Part shown: positions 47,005 through 55,082 of the stretch, in pieces
Layout of the letters: the number at the start of each line of letters is the position of its first letter
How positions within the stretch are numbered: the stretch's first letter is position 1
From: Paracidobacterium acidisoli
GTDB taxonomy: Bacteria; Acidobacteriota; Terriglobia; Terriglobales; Acidobacteriaceae
Assembly: GCF_003428625.2 (NCBI RefSeq)
Contig: NZ_QVQT02000005.1
Location: 372,001-436,000 of the forward strand
Reading direction: 5' to 3'
DNA: 64,000 nucleotides
Made by a program: the position numbers and the translations under genes
The notes under the pieces: model-generated
What the model saw: only the letters and a program-made list of their open reading frames with translations
Told to the model about the DNA's origin: nothing
Databases searched by the model: none

Positions 47005-47526
47005 ATGGCAGGCAAACGCCGTACCCACCCCATACCACCCCCACCCCCTCCCCCCGTGCGATCACTGATCGCACGGGAGCGGGAGCGTCGGCCGGAGCTG
47101 CGTCCGGGAGCACCGGCACCGGCCACGGCCACGCTGCTGCGCCACCAGCGTCAGGAGCCCCTGAGCGCCTTCACCGCGTGGGTGCGGGCCGGAGGTCACA
47201 GCCATCCGGTGCCGGTGGAGCGGGACGGCATGGACGAGCAAAGCCGGGCGCTCTTCGGGCTGATGCTGACCGATGAAATCGACCGGCTGCGGCAGCAGTT
47301 ACGCGTGGCGCAGCCTTCGGCGGGCGGGCCGGACGCGCTCAGTCTGTGGCTGATGCTGGTCTGGTGCTGGCTGGAGCCGGAGGCGCGGTACCAGCACCCA
47401 TGGCTGCGGCTGAACGCGTCGGAGTGGACGGCAAAGGAAGCGGAGCTGCTGGCGCGGCTCGATCATCCGGAACTGAAGGCCATCGCCGCACGGCTGATGT
47501 CACACCGGACGGGTGTCCAGCGCTGA
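47005..47526 (+). CDS. Element cargo protein, unknown function (173 residues)
   Basis: GGAGG precedes ATG 47005. After a Pro-run N-terminus (HPIPPPPPPPVRSLIARE) the protein is mostly helical, with an acidic segment FGLMLTDEIDRLRQQLRV and LSLWLMLVWCWLEPEARY. The ending is WTAKEAELLARLDHPELK. No family recognised. It is the last gene before the right end of the element, and its stop lies 15 bases before the arm-type sites. Confidence 0.65.
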   Translation: MAGKRRTHPIPPPPPPPVRSLIARERERRPELRPGAPAPATATLLRHQRQEPLSAFTAWVRAGGHSHPVPVERDGMDEQSRALFGLMLTDEIDRLRQQLRVAQPSAGGPDALSLWLMLVWCWLEPEARYQHPWLRLNASEWTAKEAELLARLDHPELKAIAARLMSHRTGVQR

Positions 47527-47540
47527 GGCGCCGGTGACCA

Positions 47541-47587
47541 TGGTGTCCACGCGGTGTCCATCATGCCTGCAATTCCGCTGGACACCG
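47541..47587. promoter_or_regulatory. Putative integrase arm-type sites, right end
   Basis: The words TGGTGTCCA (47541-47549), CGGTGTCCA (47552-47560) and the inverted TGGACACCG (47579-47587) lie within 50 bases, about 45 bases inside the right 46-bp repeat. The same word is found near the left end. Two are direct repeats with an 11-base period and one is inverted. Confidence 0.55.
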
Positions 47588-47616
47588 CGTGTCAGGCGGG
47601 CTAAAGTGGGTATCCA

Positions 47617-48924
47617 TCACCCGCGTGACACCAGCGTCAACTGCGTCACGGACTCGATGTGGAATGTGTGCGGAAACATATCCACCAGATGCATCTCTCT
47701 GAGGTGATAGCCGGATTCTACCAACGCGCGCAGATCGCGAGAGAGCGTGGCCGGATCGCACGAAACGTAAGTAATGTGCGCTGGTTTCAGCTGTCCCAGC
47801 AGTGCTGTTACGTCTTTTCCCAGCCCGGCGCGCGGCGGATCGGCGACCACCAGATCGGGTGTCTTCTCTCCGCGCCTGACCGCGCCGCGAAGAAAGGCCT
47901 CCGTATCCGATGCGACGATGCGCGCAGCCTTCCGCTCCGGCGCTGCCGCGTGCAGATTGTGCCGCAGGTCTGTAACCGACGCCGCAGCCGCCTCTACCGC
48001 CGTCACCTCTTCGAAGGTCTCCGCCAGCGGCACCGTAAAAAGCCCCACGCCCGCATATAGATCCCACGCCTTCGCACCGGAGCGCCCGCCTGTCGCCAGC
48101 TCGACAAAGCGATCCACGAGAAAGCGGTTCACCTGAAAGAACGCCCCCGCGCTCACGCGGTACTCATGGCCTGCCGCGCGATAACGGAGCCAGGTCTCAC
48201 CCTCCGCCGCCAGCCGCCGTCCCGTCTGTTTCCCGCGATCGGCCGAGTACGCGCACATCCCCGCCAGCTTTGGAAGCTCTGCGCGCAACACGCCCCACAG
48301 CGTTCGCAGCCGCTCGGCAGCCTCGCGCTCCGCGAGCGAGGTCCAGAGCGTGACCAGCAGTCCGCTCTCGTCCTCATTGGTGAAAAGCTCCACTTCCTCA
48401 GCCCACGCCGCCATGCCCGCTTCCGCGCCGATGCTCCTCACCGCCTCCATCGCTCGCTGCACTGCAGCAGCGGCAATCGGACACCGCTCGACCGGCAGGT
48501 TCGCATGCGATCCCGCCCGTTTATAGCAAAGCGCGAAAGGCTCCCGCTGCACATGCAGCCGCACGCGGTTGCGATATCCGAGCGGCTCGCCGAAGGCCGT
48601 CCTGATTTCAGGAATACCGGCAACACGAGCCCGCTCCAGCGTCTCGTGCAGAATCGCCGTCTTGATGCGAAGCTGCTCCTCGTACACCGCATGCTGGTAA
48701 TGGCAGCCGCCGCATGCACTGAAATAAGGACAGGCCGCCGCTGTGCGCTCCGGCGAAGGTTCCAGTACCGCATCGAGCGCCGCCTCGTCATATCCCTGGC
48801 CGCGCTTCGTAATGTGCGCTTCCACCTCTTCGCTCGGAAGCGCAAACGGCACAAAGACCGCCTTGCCTTCCGCCCGCGCCAGTCCCGCGCCGCCGTAAAT
48901 CGCCTTCTCTATCCGCAGCTTCAT
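47617..48924 (-). CDS. rlmD: 23S rRNA (uracil-C5)-methyltransferase (RlmD/RumA type), C-terminus rewritten by the element
   Basis: The 435-residue SAM-dependent methyltransferase has an N-terminal TRAM-like domain (MKLRIEKAIYGGAGLARAEG). The iron-sulfur cluster cysteines are in CPYFSACGGCHYQH. The methyltransferase domain has WDLYAGVGLFTVPLAE, the DPPRAGL loop and the catalytic Cys in YVSCDPATLSRDL. The end of the protein, FPHTFHIESVTQLTL, is encoded by the 46-bp repeat; the final VSRG comes from the element, while the original gene ended with Arg and a stop. The start ATG 48924 overlaps the stop of the upstream gene (ATGA). Confidence 0.9.
   Translation of the reverse strand: MKLRIEKAIYGGAGLARAEGKAVFVPFALPSEEVEAHITKRGQGYDEAALDAVLEPSPERTAAACPYFSACGGCHYQHAVYEEQLRIKTAILHETLERARVAGIPEIRTAFGEPLGYRNRVRLHVQREPFALCYKRAGSHANLPVERCPIAAAAVQRAMEAVRSIGAEAGMAAWAEEVELFTNEDESGLLVTLWTSLAEREAAERLRTLWGVLRAELPKLAGMCAYSADRGKQTGRRLAAEGETWLRYRAAGHEYRVSAGAFFQVNRFLVDRFVELATGGRSGAKAWDLYAGVGLFTVPLAETFEEVTAVEAAAASVTDLRHNLHAAAPERKAARIVASDTEAFLRGAVRRGEKTPDLVVADPPRAGLGKDVTALLGQLKPAHITYVSCDPATLSRDLRALVESGYHLREMHLVDMFPHTFHIESVTQLTLVSRG
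47632..47677. repeat. Right attachment repeat (attR-type) inside the rlmD 3' end
   Basis: The identical partner of 44281-44326. It is part of the functional rlmD reading frame and marks the original crossover site in the 3' end of that gene. Confidence 0.9.
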
Positions 48925-49637
48925 CCCTGGCTCATATAAAAAAGGCTGAGACGCGGCAGGCTGTGCTGCTCCAGCAGCCGCTTGTGAAGAAACTGCTGCT
49001 CGATCTGGCGAATCTGTACCGCCTGCATCTTTCGCCGGTACGGCGCCAGCTCGCGCTCGCTCTGTTCGCGCAGCCGCAGCAGCTCTTTCTCCGGAGTCGT
49101 CGCCACCAGCACCGTGAGCAGTTTTTCTTCCAGCACCGTCAGGTTGCGCTCCAGCTCTTCCAGATTCGCCGCCGCTGCGCCGCGCGTCTGTGCCGCCAGC
49201 TCCTCCAGCCGTCCCGCCATCTCCTGCACTGTCTGCATGGCCAGCTCCGCAAGTTTCGCCGCGCGAAGCTCCACAGCGCATCCCGCAAGGTGCCGCGCAA
49301 TGCGCTCCTGCTCAAAACCCGGCGCCGAATCGCTCGAAGAAGCCTTCGCCAGACCGACTGAAGCCTCCTTCATCTCTTCCACCGCCGTCATTACTTCCTG
49401 CGCGCACCACGCCAGCCCGTTCACCTGGCGCGTGCCGCGGCCGCCCGTGCGCTGCTTCCGCGCCTCGTGCCGGTCAAAGGCCGAATCGATCCCGCGCAGC
49501 ACCGCCTCCAGCGGCACGCCGGCCTCTCTCCATGTTTCGATCAGCGCCCAGTCCAGGGTCGAAAGCAGCAGCAGCGAGCCGCGCCGCTGCTGAAAGCGCT
49601 GCTCGATCTCAGTGAAGTAATTGAAGTAGTTTTCCAG
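48921..49637 (-). CDS. Helical protein of unknown function in the coaX-rlmD operon, start unclear
   Basis: The protein reads coherently from near 49637 (ENYFNYFTEIEQRFQQRRG, LLLLSTLDWALIETWREAG, PLEAVLRGIDSAFDRHEARK). It then becomes long coiled coils (ERIARHLAGCAVELRAAKLAE and on) to the end. A GTG at 49517 could begin it, but residues before that look real. The frame has no ATG, GTG or TTG there, only CTG codons (such as 49637). An ATG at about 49690 lies in another frame, so a frameshift is possible. It overlaps rlmD by four bases and follows coaX closely. Confidence 0.62.
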   Translation of the reverse strand: MENYFNYFTEIEQRFQQRRGSLLLLSTLDWALIETWREAGVPLEAVLRGIDSAFDRHEARKQRTGGRGTRQVNGLAWCAQEVMTAVEEMKEASVGLAKASSSDSAPGFEQERIARHLAGCAVELRAAKLAELAMQTVQEMAGRLEELAAQTRGAAAANLEELERNLTVLEEKLLTVLVATTPEKELLRLREQSERELAPYRRKMQAVQIRQIEQQFLHKRLLEQHSLPRLSLFYMSQG

Positions 49638-49678
49638 GTTCCTGCCGCCTCGCCGCCCTGCTGCCAGGCCGGATCTCT

Positions 49679-50485
49679 TCAGGTCGCATGCGCCCGGGCT
49701 TTGGCCGTGCGATTCCGTTCATAGATAATGCGCAGGCCTTCGAGCGTCAGCGTCTCATTGACCTGCGTGATGTACTTCGACTCGTGCGCAACAATATGCG
49801 CCAGCCCTCCGGTCGCCACGCACTTCGTATCCTCGCCCAGCTCGGCGATCATGCGTTCCAGAATGCTGTCCACCAGACCGATATGCCCGTAAAACAATCC
49901 GATCTGCAGATTATCGATCGTGTTCGTGCCGATCACCTTGGCCGGCTTGCGAATCTCGATCCGCGGCAGCCGCGCCGCCCGTGCAAACAGCGCCTCGGCG
50001 CTGATATTGAGCCCCGGCGCGATCGCTCCGCCAAGAAACTCTCCCCGGCGCGAGATCACGTCGAAGTTGGTTGCCGTCCCGAAATCGACCACAATGCACG
50101 GCCCGCCGTACTTCTCATACGCGCCCACGCAGTTGGCAATGCGGTCCGCGCCCGCCTCGCTCGGATTATCGGTAAGAATCGGCAGCCCCGTCTTGACTCC
50201 CGGCTCGATGAACAGTGGCTTCTGGTTGAAGTACCGCTCGCAGAACTGCCGCAGTATCCAGTCAATCGGCGGAACCACCGACGCGATCACGATGCTGCTG
50301 ATCGTGCCGTCCTTCACGCCTTCCGTCTGCAGCAGGTTGCGGATCAGAATTCCGTATTCATCGGCCGTCTGCGCATGCCGCGTGCTGATGCGCCACGTCG
50401 CGCGCAGCTCTGTCGCGTGGCCATCCGCCAGCGTGTAAAGCGCAATAAGCGTGTTGGTATTGTTTACATTGAGCGCGAGCAGCAT
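49679..50485 (-). CDS. coaX: Type III pantothenate kinase CoaX
   Basis: The 268-residue ASKHA-fold kinase commits pantothenate to coenzyme A. It has the CoaX segments GADRIANCVGAYEKYG (catalytic Asp), VVDFGTATNFDVI and PGLNISAEALFARAA. The N-terminal phosphate-binding motif, normally DVGNT, reads NVNNTNT here, so the usually invariant Asp6 is Asn. That codon is AAT. It lies four bases after birA, as is common for this pair. Confidence 0.92.
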   Translation of the reverse strand: MLLALNVNNTNTLIALYTLADGHATELRATWRISTRHAQTADEYGILIRNLLQTEGVKDGTISSIVIASVVPPIDWILRQFCERYFNQKPLFIEPGVKTGLPILTDNPSEAGADRIANCVGAYEKYGGPCIVVDFGTATNFDVISRRGEFLGGAIAPGLNISAEALFARAARLPRIEIRKPAKVIGTNTIDNLQIGLFYGHIGLVDSILERMIAELGEDTKCVATGGLAHIVAHESKYITQVNETLTLEGLRIIYERNRTAKARAHAT

Positions 50486-50489
50486 GGCA

Positions 50490-51338
50490 TCACCGGACCG
50501 TTGCAGAATGATCTTCGCGCACGCCGCCGGAATAAACCGTTCGCAGCCCTTCTGCGGTGCGCACTACAAGAAAACCTCGCGCGTCGAGCCCTTCCGTTAT
50601 CCCGGAAAAACCCTCGCCCTCTTCCACGCGCACGCGCCTGCCGCGAATCCAGCTCGAAGCCCCCTCCAGCCGGCGGAGAATGCTCTCTGCATGGTTCGTG
50701 GCGGAGGTCAGCGCGCTGACTTCGCGCTGCAGCGATTGTAACAAAGCAAGGAGCAAATCCTGCCGCGCCCAGTTGCGTCCTGTTTCGATACAAAGCGACG
50801 TCGCCAGCGTGCGCAGCTCCTCCGGAAACTGCTCCTGATGCACGTTGATTCCAATCCCCACAACCGCATGCCGCACGCGCGTGACCTCGGCATTCAATTC
50901 GGTCAGAATCCCGCAGAACTTCCGCCGTCCCAGCAGCAGATCGTTCGGCCATCGCAGATCGGCCCGGAGCGAAGTCACCTCTTCGACCGCCGCCCGCACC
51001 GCAAGCCCCGCGGCCAGCGAGAGCCACAGCGCATCGGCCGGAGCCATGCGCGGACGCAGCAGAACGCTGACGTACAATCCCGATCCCGGCGGAGAAGACC
51101 ACGCATGCGCTCCGCGCCCGCGTCCCGCCGTCTGCTCATCGGCGAGGTACACCATCCCCTCCGGAGCGCCTGCGTCCGCCTGCTGCATCGCGTAAGTATT
51201 GGTCGAATGGATCGTCGGAAAGTACCGCAGCTTCCCTGCGAAGGGCGTGCCCGCCAGCGCCGCATCGGCAGCCGCCAGATCGAACCCGTCCTCGGTTGCC
51301 GGCGCACTCTGCGGGCTGTACCGGCCGCTCTGATCCAT
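50490..51338 (-). CDS. birA: Biotin--[acetyl-CoA-carboxylase] ligase BirA
   Basis: The 282-residue ligase attaches biotin to acetyl-CoA carboxylase. It shows STNTYAMQQADAG, the biotinyl-AMP loop GRGRGAHAWSSP, GLYVSVLLRP, RWPNDLLLGRRKFCGIL and the C-terminal SH3-like domain (GRRVRVEEGEGF). There is no N-terminal DNA-binding domain, so it is a ligase only (class I). It precedes coaX in the same operon. Confidence 0.93.
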   Translation of the reverse strand: MDQSGRYSPQSAPATEDGFDLAAADAALAGTPFAGKLRYFPTIHSTNTYAMQQADAGAPEGMVYLADEQTAGRGRGAHAWSSPPGSGLYVSVLLRPRMAPADALWLSLAAGLAVRAAVEEVTSLRADLRWPNDLLLGRRKFCGILTELNAEVTRVRHAVVGIGINVHQEQFPEELRTLATSLCIETGRNWARQDLLLALLQSLQREVSALTSATNHAESILRRLEGASSWIRGRRVRVEEGEGFSGITEGLDARGFLVVRTAEGLRTVYSGGVREDHSATVR

Positions 51339-51427
51339 GCACTGCCCCTCTGGAACCCGGGCCGTGATTCGCGCCGGTCTCCTGCAGAAACTCCGCTGCG
51401 CCGCCGCAAAAACCGGCGCATCCTCCT

Positions 51428-53206
51428 CTACTCTACCTGACCGATGTAAACCCCGAAGGGTGGCAGCGTGACCGAGTTCAGCGATACCGGATCAGCCCCT
51501 CCCGGCGTCTTCAGAAGCGTCTTCACGCCTTCGCCCGCAACCCCGTGCGCCTTCAGATCGAAGCCGATCGTCTGCGGCTGTGCCGTAAAGTTGCACGCCA
51601 CCACCACCGCCTCGCCACCCGGAGCCCTGCGCAGCCACGAGAGTACATGTGCGTCCGTGGTGTTCAGCATCGTCTCGTCGCCCTCGCGCAAAGCTGTATT
51701 CGATTTCTTCAGCGCGATCAGCTCTTCATACCAGTGCAGTATCGAGTCGCTTTCATCCGACTCCGCCGCCACATTGATGGTCCTGTAGCTTGGCGGAATC
51801 GGCAGCCACGTCTTCCCGCCCGCGCCCGAAAAGCCCGCATTCGGCCCCGCCGTCCACTGCATCGGCGTGCGCTCGCCGTCGCGTCCCTTGTTCTTCGGCC
51901 AGCCGGTAATGCCTACCGGATCGCGAACCTCCGCTTTCGTCTTCGGAGGCGTGGTCACCATGCCGATCTCATCCCCGTAATACATCAGCGCCGTATCGCG
52001 CGAGGCGAACAGAATCGCCGCCAGCATCCGTCCAATGTCCTTGTTGTGCACCCCGTCGCCATAGCGGTCCCATCGCGCATTGTCGTGGTTATCGAAGACG
52101 AACAGCGGCTCGTTGCCGTTCAGCTCCGTCTCTGCCTCGTTGATGCGTCTGCGAAACAGGCTCACGTCCAGGCGATTGATGAAGCCCACCTGCATATCCA
52201 TCGGCAGCTGCAGCTCGTCGTTGTGCAGCCCGTACATCTTCCGCAGATCGGCAATGCTCGACAGATAGGTCTCGCCGATCAGCACAACCTGCCGTCCCTG
52301 GTAGCTGTCCGTCACCTTCCGCAGCTCGCGCAGCACGTCGTGCACCTCCGGCAGATTGTTCGTCTCCGTCTCCGCCAGCGTCACGTCGCCGTACGCGTTG
52401 ATCATCGGCTTGCCGTCCTTGCCGGGAATCTCCTTCTCATTCGTCAGCTTCGGATCTTCAAACAGCGTCGTGATCGCATCCAGCCGGAAGCCGGCGACGC
52501 CGCGGTCCACCCAGAAGCGCACCACGTCGTACATCGCTTTGCGAACCTCAGGATTGTTCCAGTTCAGGTCCGGCTGCTGAATATAAAACTTGTGGTAGTA
52601 GTACTGGCCTGTCTTCCTGTCGAGCTCCCACGCCGAGTGCCCGAAGTCCGACTGCCAGTTATTCGGCGGCCCGCCGTTCGGCCCCGGATCATGCCACATA
52701 TACCAGTCGCGCTTCGGATTCTCCTTCGAGCTGCGCGACTCGATAAACCACGGATGCTTATCCGAAGTATGGTTCAGCACCATGTCCATAATCACGCGGA
52801 TATTGTGCTTCTTCGCTTCCGCCATCAGGTGATCGAAATCTGCCATCGTGCCGTACTGCGGATCGATCGCCTCGTAATTCGAGATGTCGTACCCGAAGTC
52901 GACCTGCGGCGAAGGATAGATCGGCGAAAGCCAGATCGCGTCCACTCCCAGCGACTGCAGATAGCCCAGCCGCGAAGCGATGCCGTTCAGATCGCCGATC
53001 CCGTCGCCATTCGAATCCTGAAAGCTGCGCGGATATACCTCGTACAGCACCGCGCCCTTCCACCACGGGTGGCCGCCCGTATTCTGGCCTGCTGTGGAAG
53101 TCTGCTGTGCGAATGCGGAAACCTGCGCGAATGCGGAAATCGCCAGCAGTGCGCTCAGCGCAACTGTTGCCAGCGTGCGTTTCGATCGCCATCCCTGCTG
53201 CCTCAT
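51428..53206 (-). CDS. Secreted GH13 alpha-glucosidase/amylase-type glycoside hydrolase
   Basis: The 592-residue enzyme has a signal peptide (TLATVALSALLAISAFA, likely cleavage near residue 33) and the GH13 barrel. Motifs are IWLSPIYPSPQVDFGYDI, DMVLNHTSDKHPWF, the nucleophile Asp243 in GFRLDAI, the acid/base Glu312 in IGETY and Asp375 in FDNHDNARW. The overall form resembles oligo-1,6-glucosidases and alpha-glucosidases, acting on small alpha-glucans outside the cell. ATG 53206 follows GGAGGG. It is monocistronic, with a 184-base gap to the AsmA-like gene. Confidence 0.93.
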   Translation of the reverse strand: MRQQGWRSKRTLATVALSALLAISAFAQVSAFAQQTSTAGQNTGGHPWWKGAVLYEVYPRSFQDSNGDGIGDLNGIASRLGYLQSLGVDAIWLSPIYPSPQVDFGYDISNYEAIDPQYGTMADFDHLMAEAKKHNIRVIMDMVLNHTSDKHPWFIESRSSKENPKRDWYMWHDPGPNGGPPNNWQSDFGHSAWELDRKTGQYYYHKFYIQQPDLNWNNPEVRKAMYDVVRFWVDRGVAGFRLDAITTLFEDPKLTNEKEIPGKDGKPMINAYGDVTLAETETNNLPEVHDVLRELRKVTDSYQGRQVVLIGETYLSSIADLRKMYGLHNDELQLPMDMQVGFINRLDVSLFRRRINEAETELNGNEPLFVFDNHDNARWDRYGDGVHNKDIGRMLAAILFASRDTALMYYGDEIGMVTTPPKTKAEVRDPVGITGWPKNKGRDGERTPMQWTAGPNAGFSGAGGKTWLPIPPSYRTINVAAESDESDSILHWYEELIALKKSNTALREGDETMLNTTDAHVLSWLRRAPGGEAVVVACNFTAQPQTIGFDLKAHGVAGEGVKTLLKTPGGADPVSLNSVTLPPFGVYIGQVE

Positions 53207-53390
53207 ATCATGGCCCTCCGGAAGAAAAGAAGAAGGACGCCGGCCGCAGTGTGGAGGCAGGACGCCTTCCATCCAACGCTCAGAAAGCTACCACAAACGG
53301 CAGTCATCAGGAGGAGGCCGGCAGGCCGCGCAAATCAAAAAAGCCGCTGCCGCGCGCAGAAAATCGTCTTAGTAATGTTTCCCCGCGCCC

Positions 53391-55082
53391 TCAGTGGCTC
53401 TTTTCTGTTCCCGGATTCGCATTATGCCCAAAATCCAGGCCAAAGTGCGGCTCCGACTTCGTCCCCGTCACCTTGATCGGTACCTCGGTTCCCGCGCCGT
53501 GTTTCGAGAAGAACGGATCGACCGGCTTCAGCAGCAGAGATTTCCATCCCGTCACCAGCTGCGAGACCTTCGCCTGCAGCCGCGCCTTGCCGTGAAAATC
53601 GAACTGCGCTCCATCCAGCGAGTAAATGCCGTCCAGCGCAATCTGCGCTCCCGGCACATCGTAGTTCAGGTTGGTAATCATCAGCCGCGCGCTGTCGAGC
53701 ATAAAATCCCCGCTCATATCCGACGCAACGTTGGCTGCGACATTGTTGTCCGGATCATCGTCCTTGTCCGCTTTTCCCTCGCGCTCTGCCTCTTTCGCCC
53801 GGCCCTGGCCGCGCAGGCTCAGCTCATCCACCTTTTCCTGCACCTTATCGTTCGTAAAGTGCACCTGCTCGATCCGGAACGACCCATTCAGCTGCAGCTT
53901 GTCCGGCACCGCAAGGTCGCCCGGCGGAATCCTCAGCTTCGTGTGCATCGTCAGCGCGCCCGTCATCACCGGAGGCACCGTCTTCACCGCAAGCTGCAGC
54001 ATGTCCTGAATCGTCCCCGGCGTCACCGTAACGTCCAGCAGAATGTCATGCCCCTGCTTTCCCGGCACGCGCACCACGTCGCCCTTCGCCAGAATGTGCG
54101 AGTGTCCCAGCCACGCGTCCACCGGCTGCAGATGCGTATCGCCGTTCGTGCCGTCCACAACCGCATGAAACGTCGTGTTCAGCGGCATGGGATGGTTCGC
54201 AATATCGATGCGGAAATCCGGCGTCTTCGTCTCGCCGTCCACGGCGATATGGTTCAGCGTGCCCTCATACTTCCCGTCCGACGACAGAATGCCGCCGATG
54301 CCCTTCAGCGTGCTCAGGTCGGCATTGCGAAACTCGTAGCTTCCGCGAACCGGCGTATCGCCCGGACTATCGGCGGAAAACGGGCCGAAATAGCCGGTCG
54401 TATTGATATCGCCCACCGGCTTCGGGTTCACCAGAATGGCATGAAACTTCATCGGCTGGCCCGCGCCAATCGAGTCCAGCGTCAGGCTTGAGATGTCGAA
54501 CTCCAGAGGAATCTTGCCCGGCTTCCCCGGCCTCATCACCAGCGACGCCTTATTCACCTGAATCTCATCCACAAAGATCGAAACGTGCTTCCCGCTCCCG
54601 TTTCCCTCCGGGTGCGGCACATTCTTCCGCTGGTTCTTTGGCGGCATCTGAATCGCCAGCCCCTCCAGCTGCACGCGGGCAATGTGCAGCGGATTCTCCA
54701 GCAGCCCCCGCCAGTGCACGTGGAACGAGAACTTCTCCACCGCAAACAGCGGCTGCTGCATATCCAGCTGGTTCGGATACAGTTTCAGTCCACCCCCGGT
54801 CACCTCGAAGCCCCGCAGCACCGAAACGTCGAACCGTTCGAGCTCCACCCGGCTGTCGAACCGCTGCGAAAGCGCATCGACCACATGAGCCTTCAGAATC
54901 GGTTCGGCCCGGTGCAGCAGGATCTCCGCCACAATCAGCACTGCAATCAGCGCCAGCAGCACAATGCCGCCCACCCAGTAGAGAACCCGACGCATGCGGC
55001 TTCCATGCCGCCGGGGAGAATCGTTTCGCGAAGAATCGCTTGTCGTCGTGCTGTTCTGATCGGTCACGTATAAACTTTCCAC
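53391..55082 (-). CDS. AsmA-family envelope protein
   Basis: The 563-residue protein has one N-terminal membrane anchor (RRVLYWVGGIVLLALIAVLI) and a long periplasmic region of beta-strands with the AsmA/YhdP/TamB-like pattern. A DUF748/AsmA-2-like C-terminal part contains LDSARLMITNLNYDVPGAQI. Such proteins probably form lipid-transfer grooves between membranes. An acidic KADKDDDPDNN loop is inserted near residue 450. The start is GTG 55082; GTG 55067 or the ATG just before the anchor are alternatives. Confidence 0.82.
   Translation of the reverse strand: MESLYVTDQNSTTTSDSSRNDSPRRHGSRMRRVLYWVGGIVLLALIAVLIVAEILLHRAEPILKAHVVDALSQRFDSRVELERFDVSVLRGFEVTGGGLKLYPNQLDMQQPLFAVEKFSFHVHWRGLLENPLHIARVQLEGLAIQMPPKNQRKNVPHPEGNGSGKHVSIFVDEIQVNKASLVMRPGKPGKIPLEFDISSLTLDSIGAGQPMKFHAILVNPKPVGDINTTGYFGPFSADSPGDTPVRGSYEFRNADLSTLKGIGGILSSDGKYEGTLNHIAVDGETKTPDFRIDIANHPMPLNTTFHAVVDGTNGDTHLQPVDAWLGHSHILAKGDVVRVPGKQGHDILLDVTVTPGTIQDMLQLAVKTVPPVMTGALTMHTKLRIPPGDLAVPDKLQLNGSFRIEQVHFTNDKVQEKVDELSLRGQGRAKEAEREGKADKDDDPDNNVAANVASDMSGDFMLDSARLMITNLNYDVPGAQIALDGIYSLDGAQFDFHGKARLQAKVSQLVTGWKSLLLKPVDPFFSKHGAGTEVPIKVTGTKSEPHFGLDFGHNANPGTEKSH

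Larger units (their letters stand above)
44281..47677 (+). mobile_element. Small integrative element in the 3' end of rlmD
   Basis: A 3351-base unit lies between two perfect 46-bp direct repeats. It encodes a tyrosine recombinase next to the left repeat, then four small genes on the same strand, and a GC-rich non-coding stretch. A putative arm-type site TGGTGTCCA lies near both ends. The right repeat keeps the rlmD reading frame open, replacing its native final residue with VSRG. There is no replication, capsid or conjugation gene, so it would rely on another element or on excision alone for transfer. The cargo is unknown. Confidence 0.85.

Noticed and set aside
46404-47276. Long open frame of about 290 codons in the GC-rich part of the element
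   Set aside because: It is Ala/Arg/Pro/Ser-rich, overlaps the better-supported 173-residue gene in another frame and has no ribosome-binding site.
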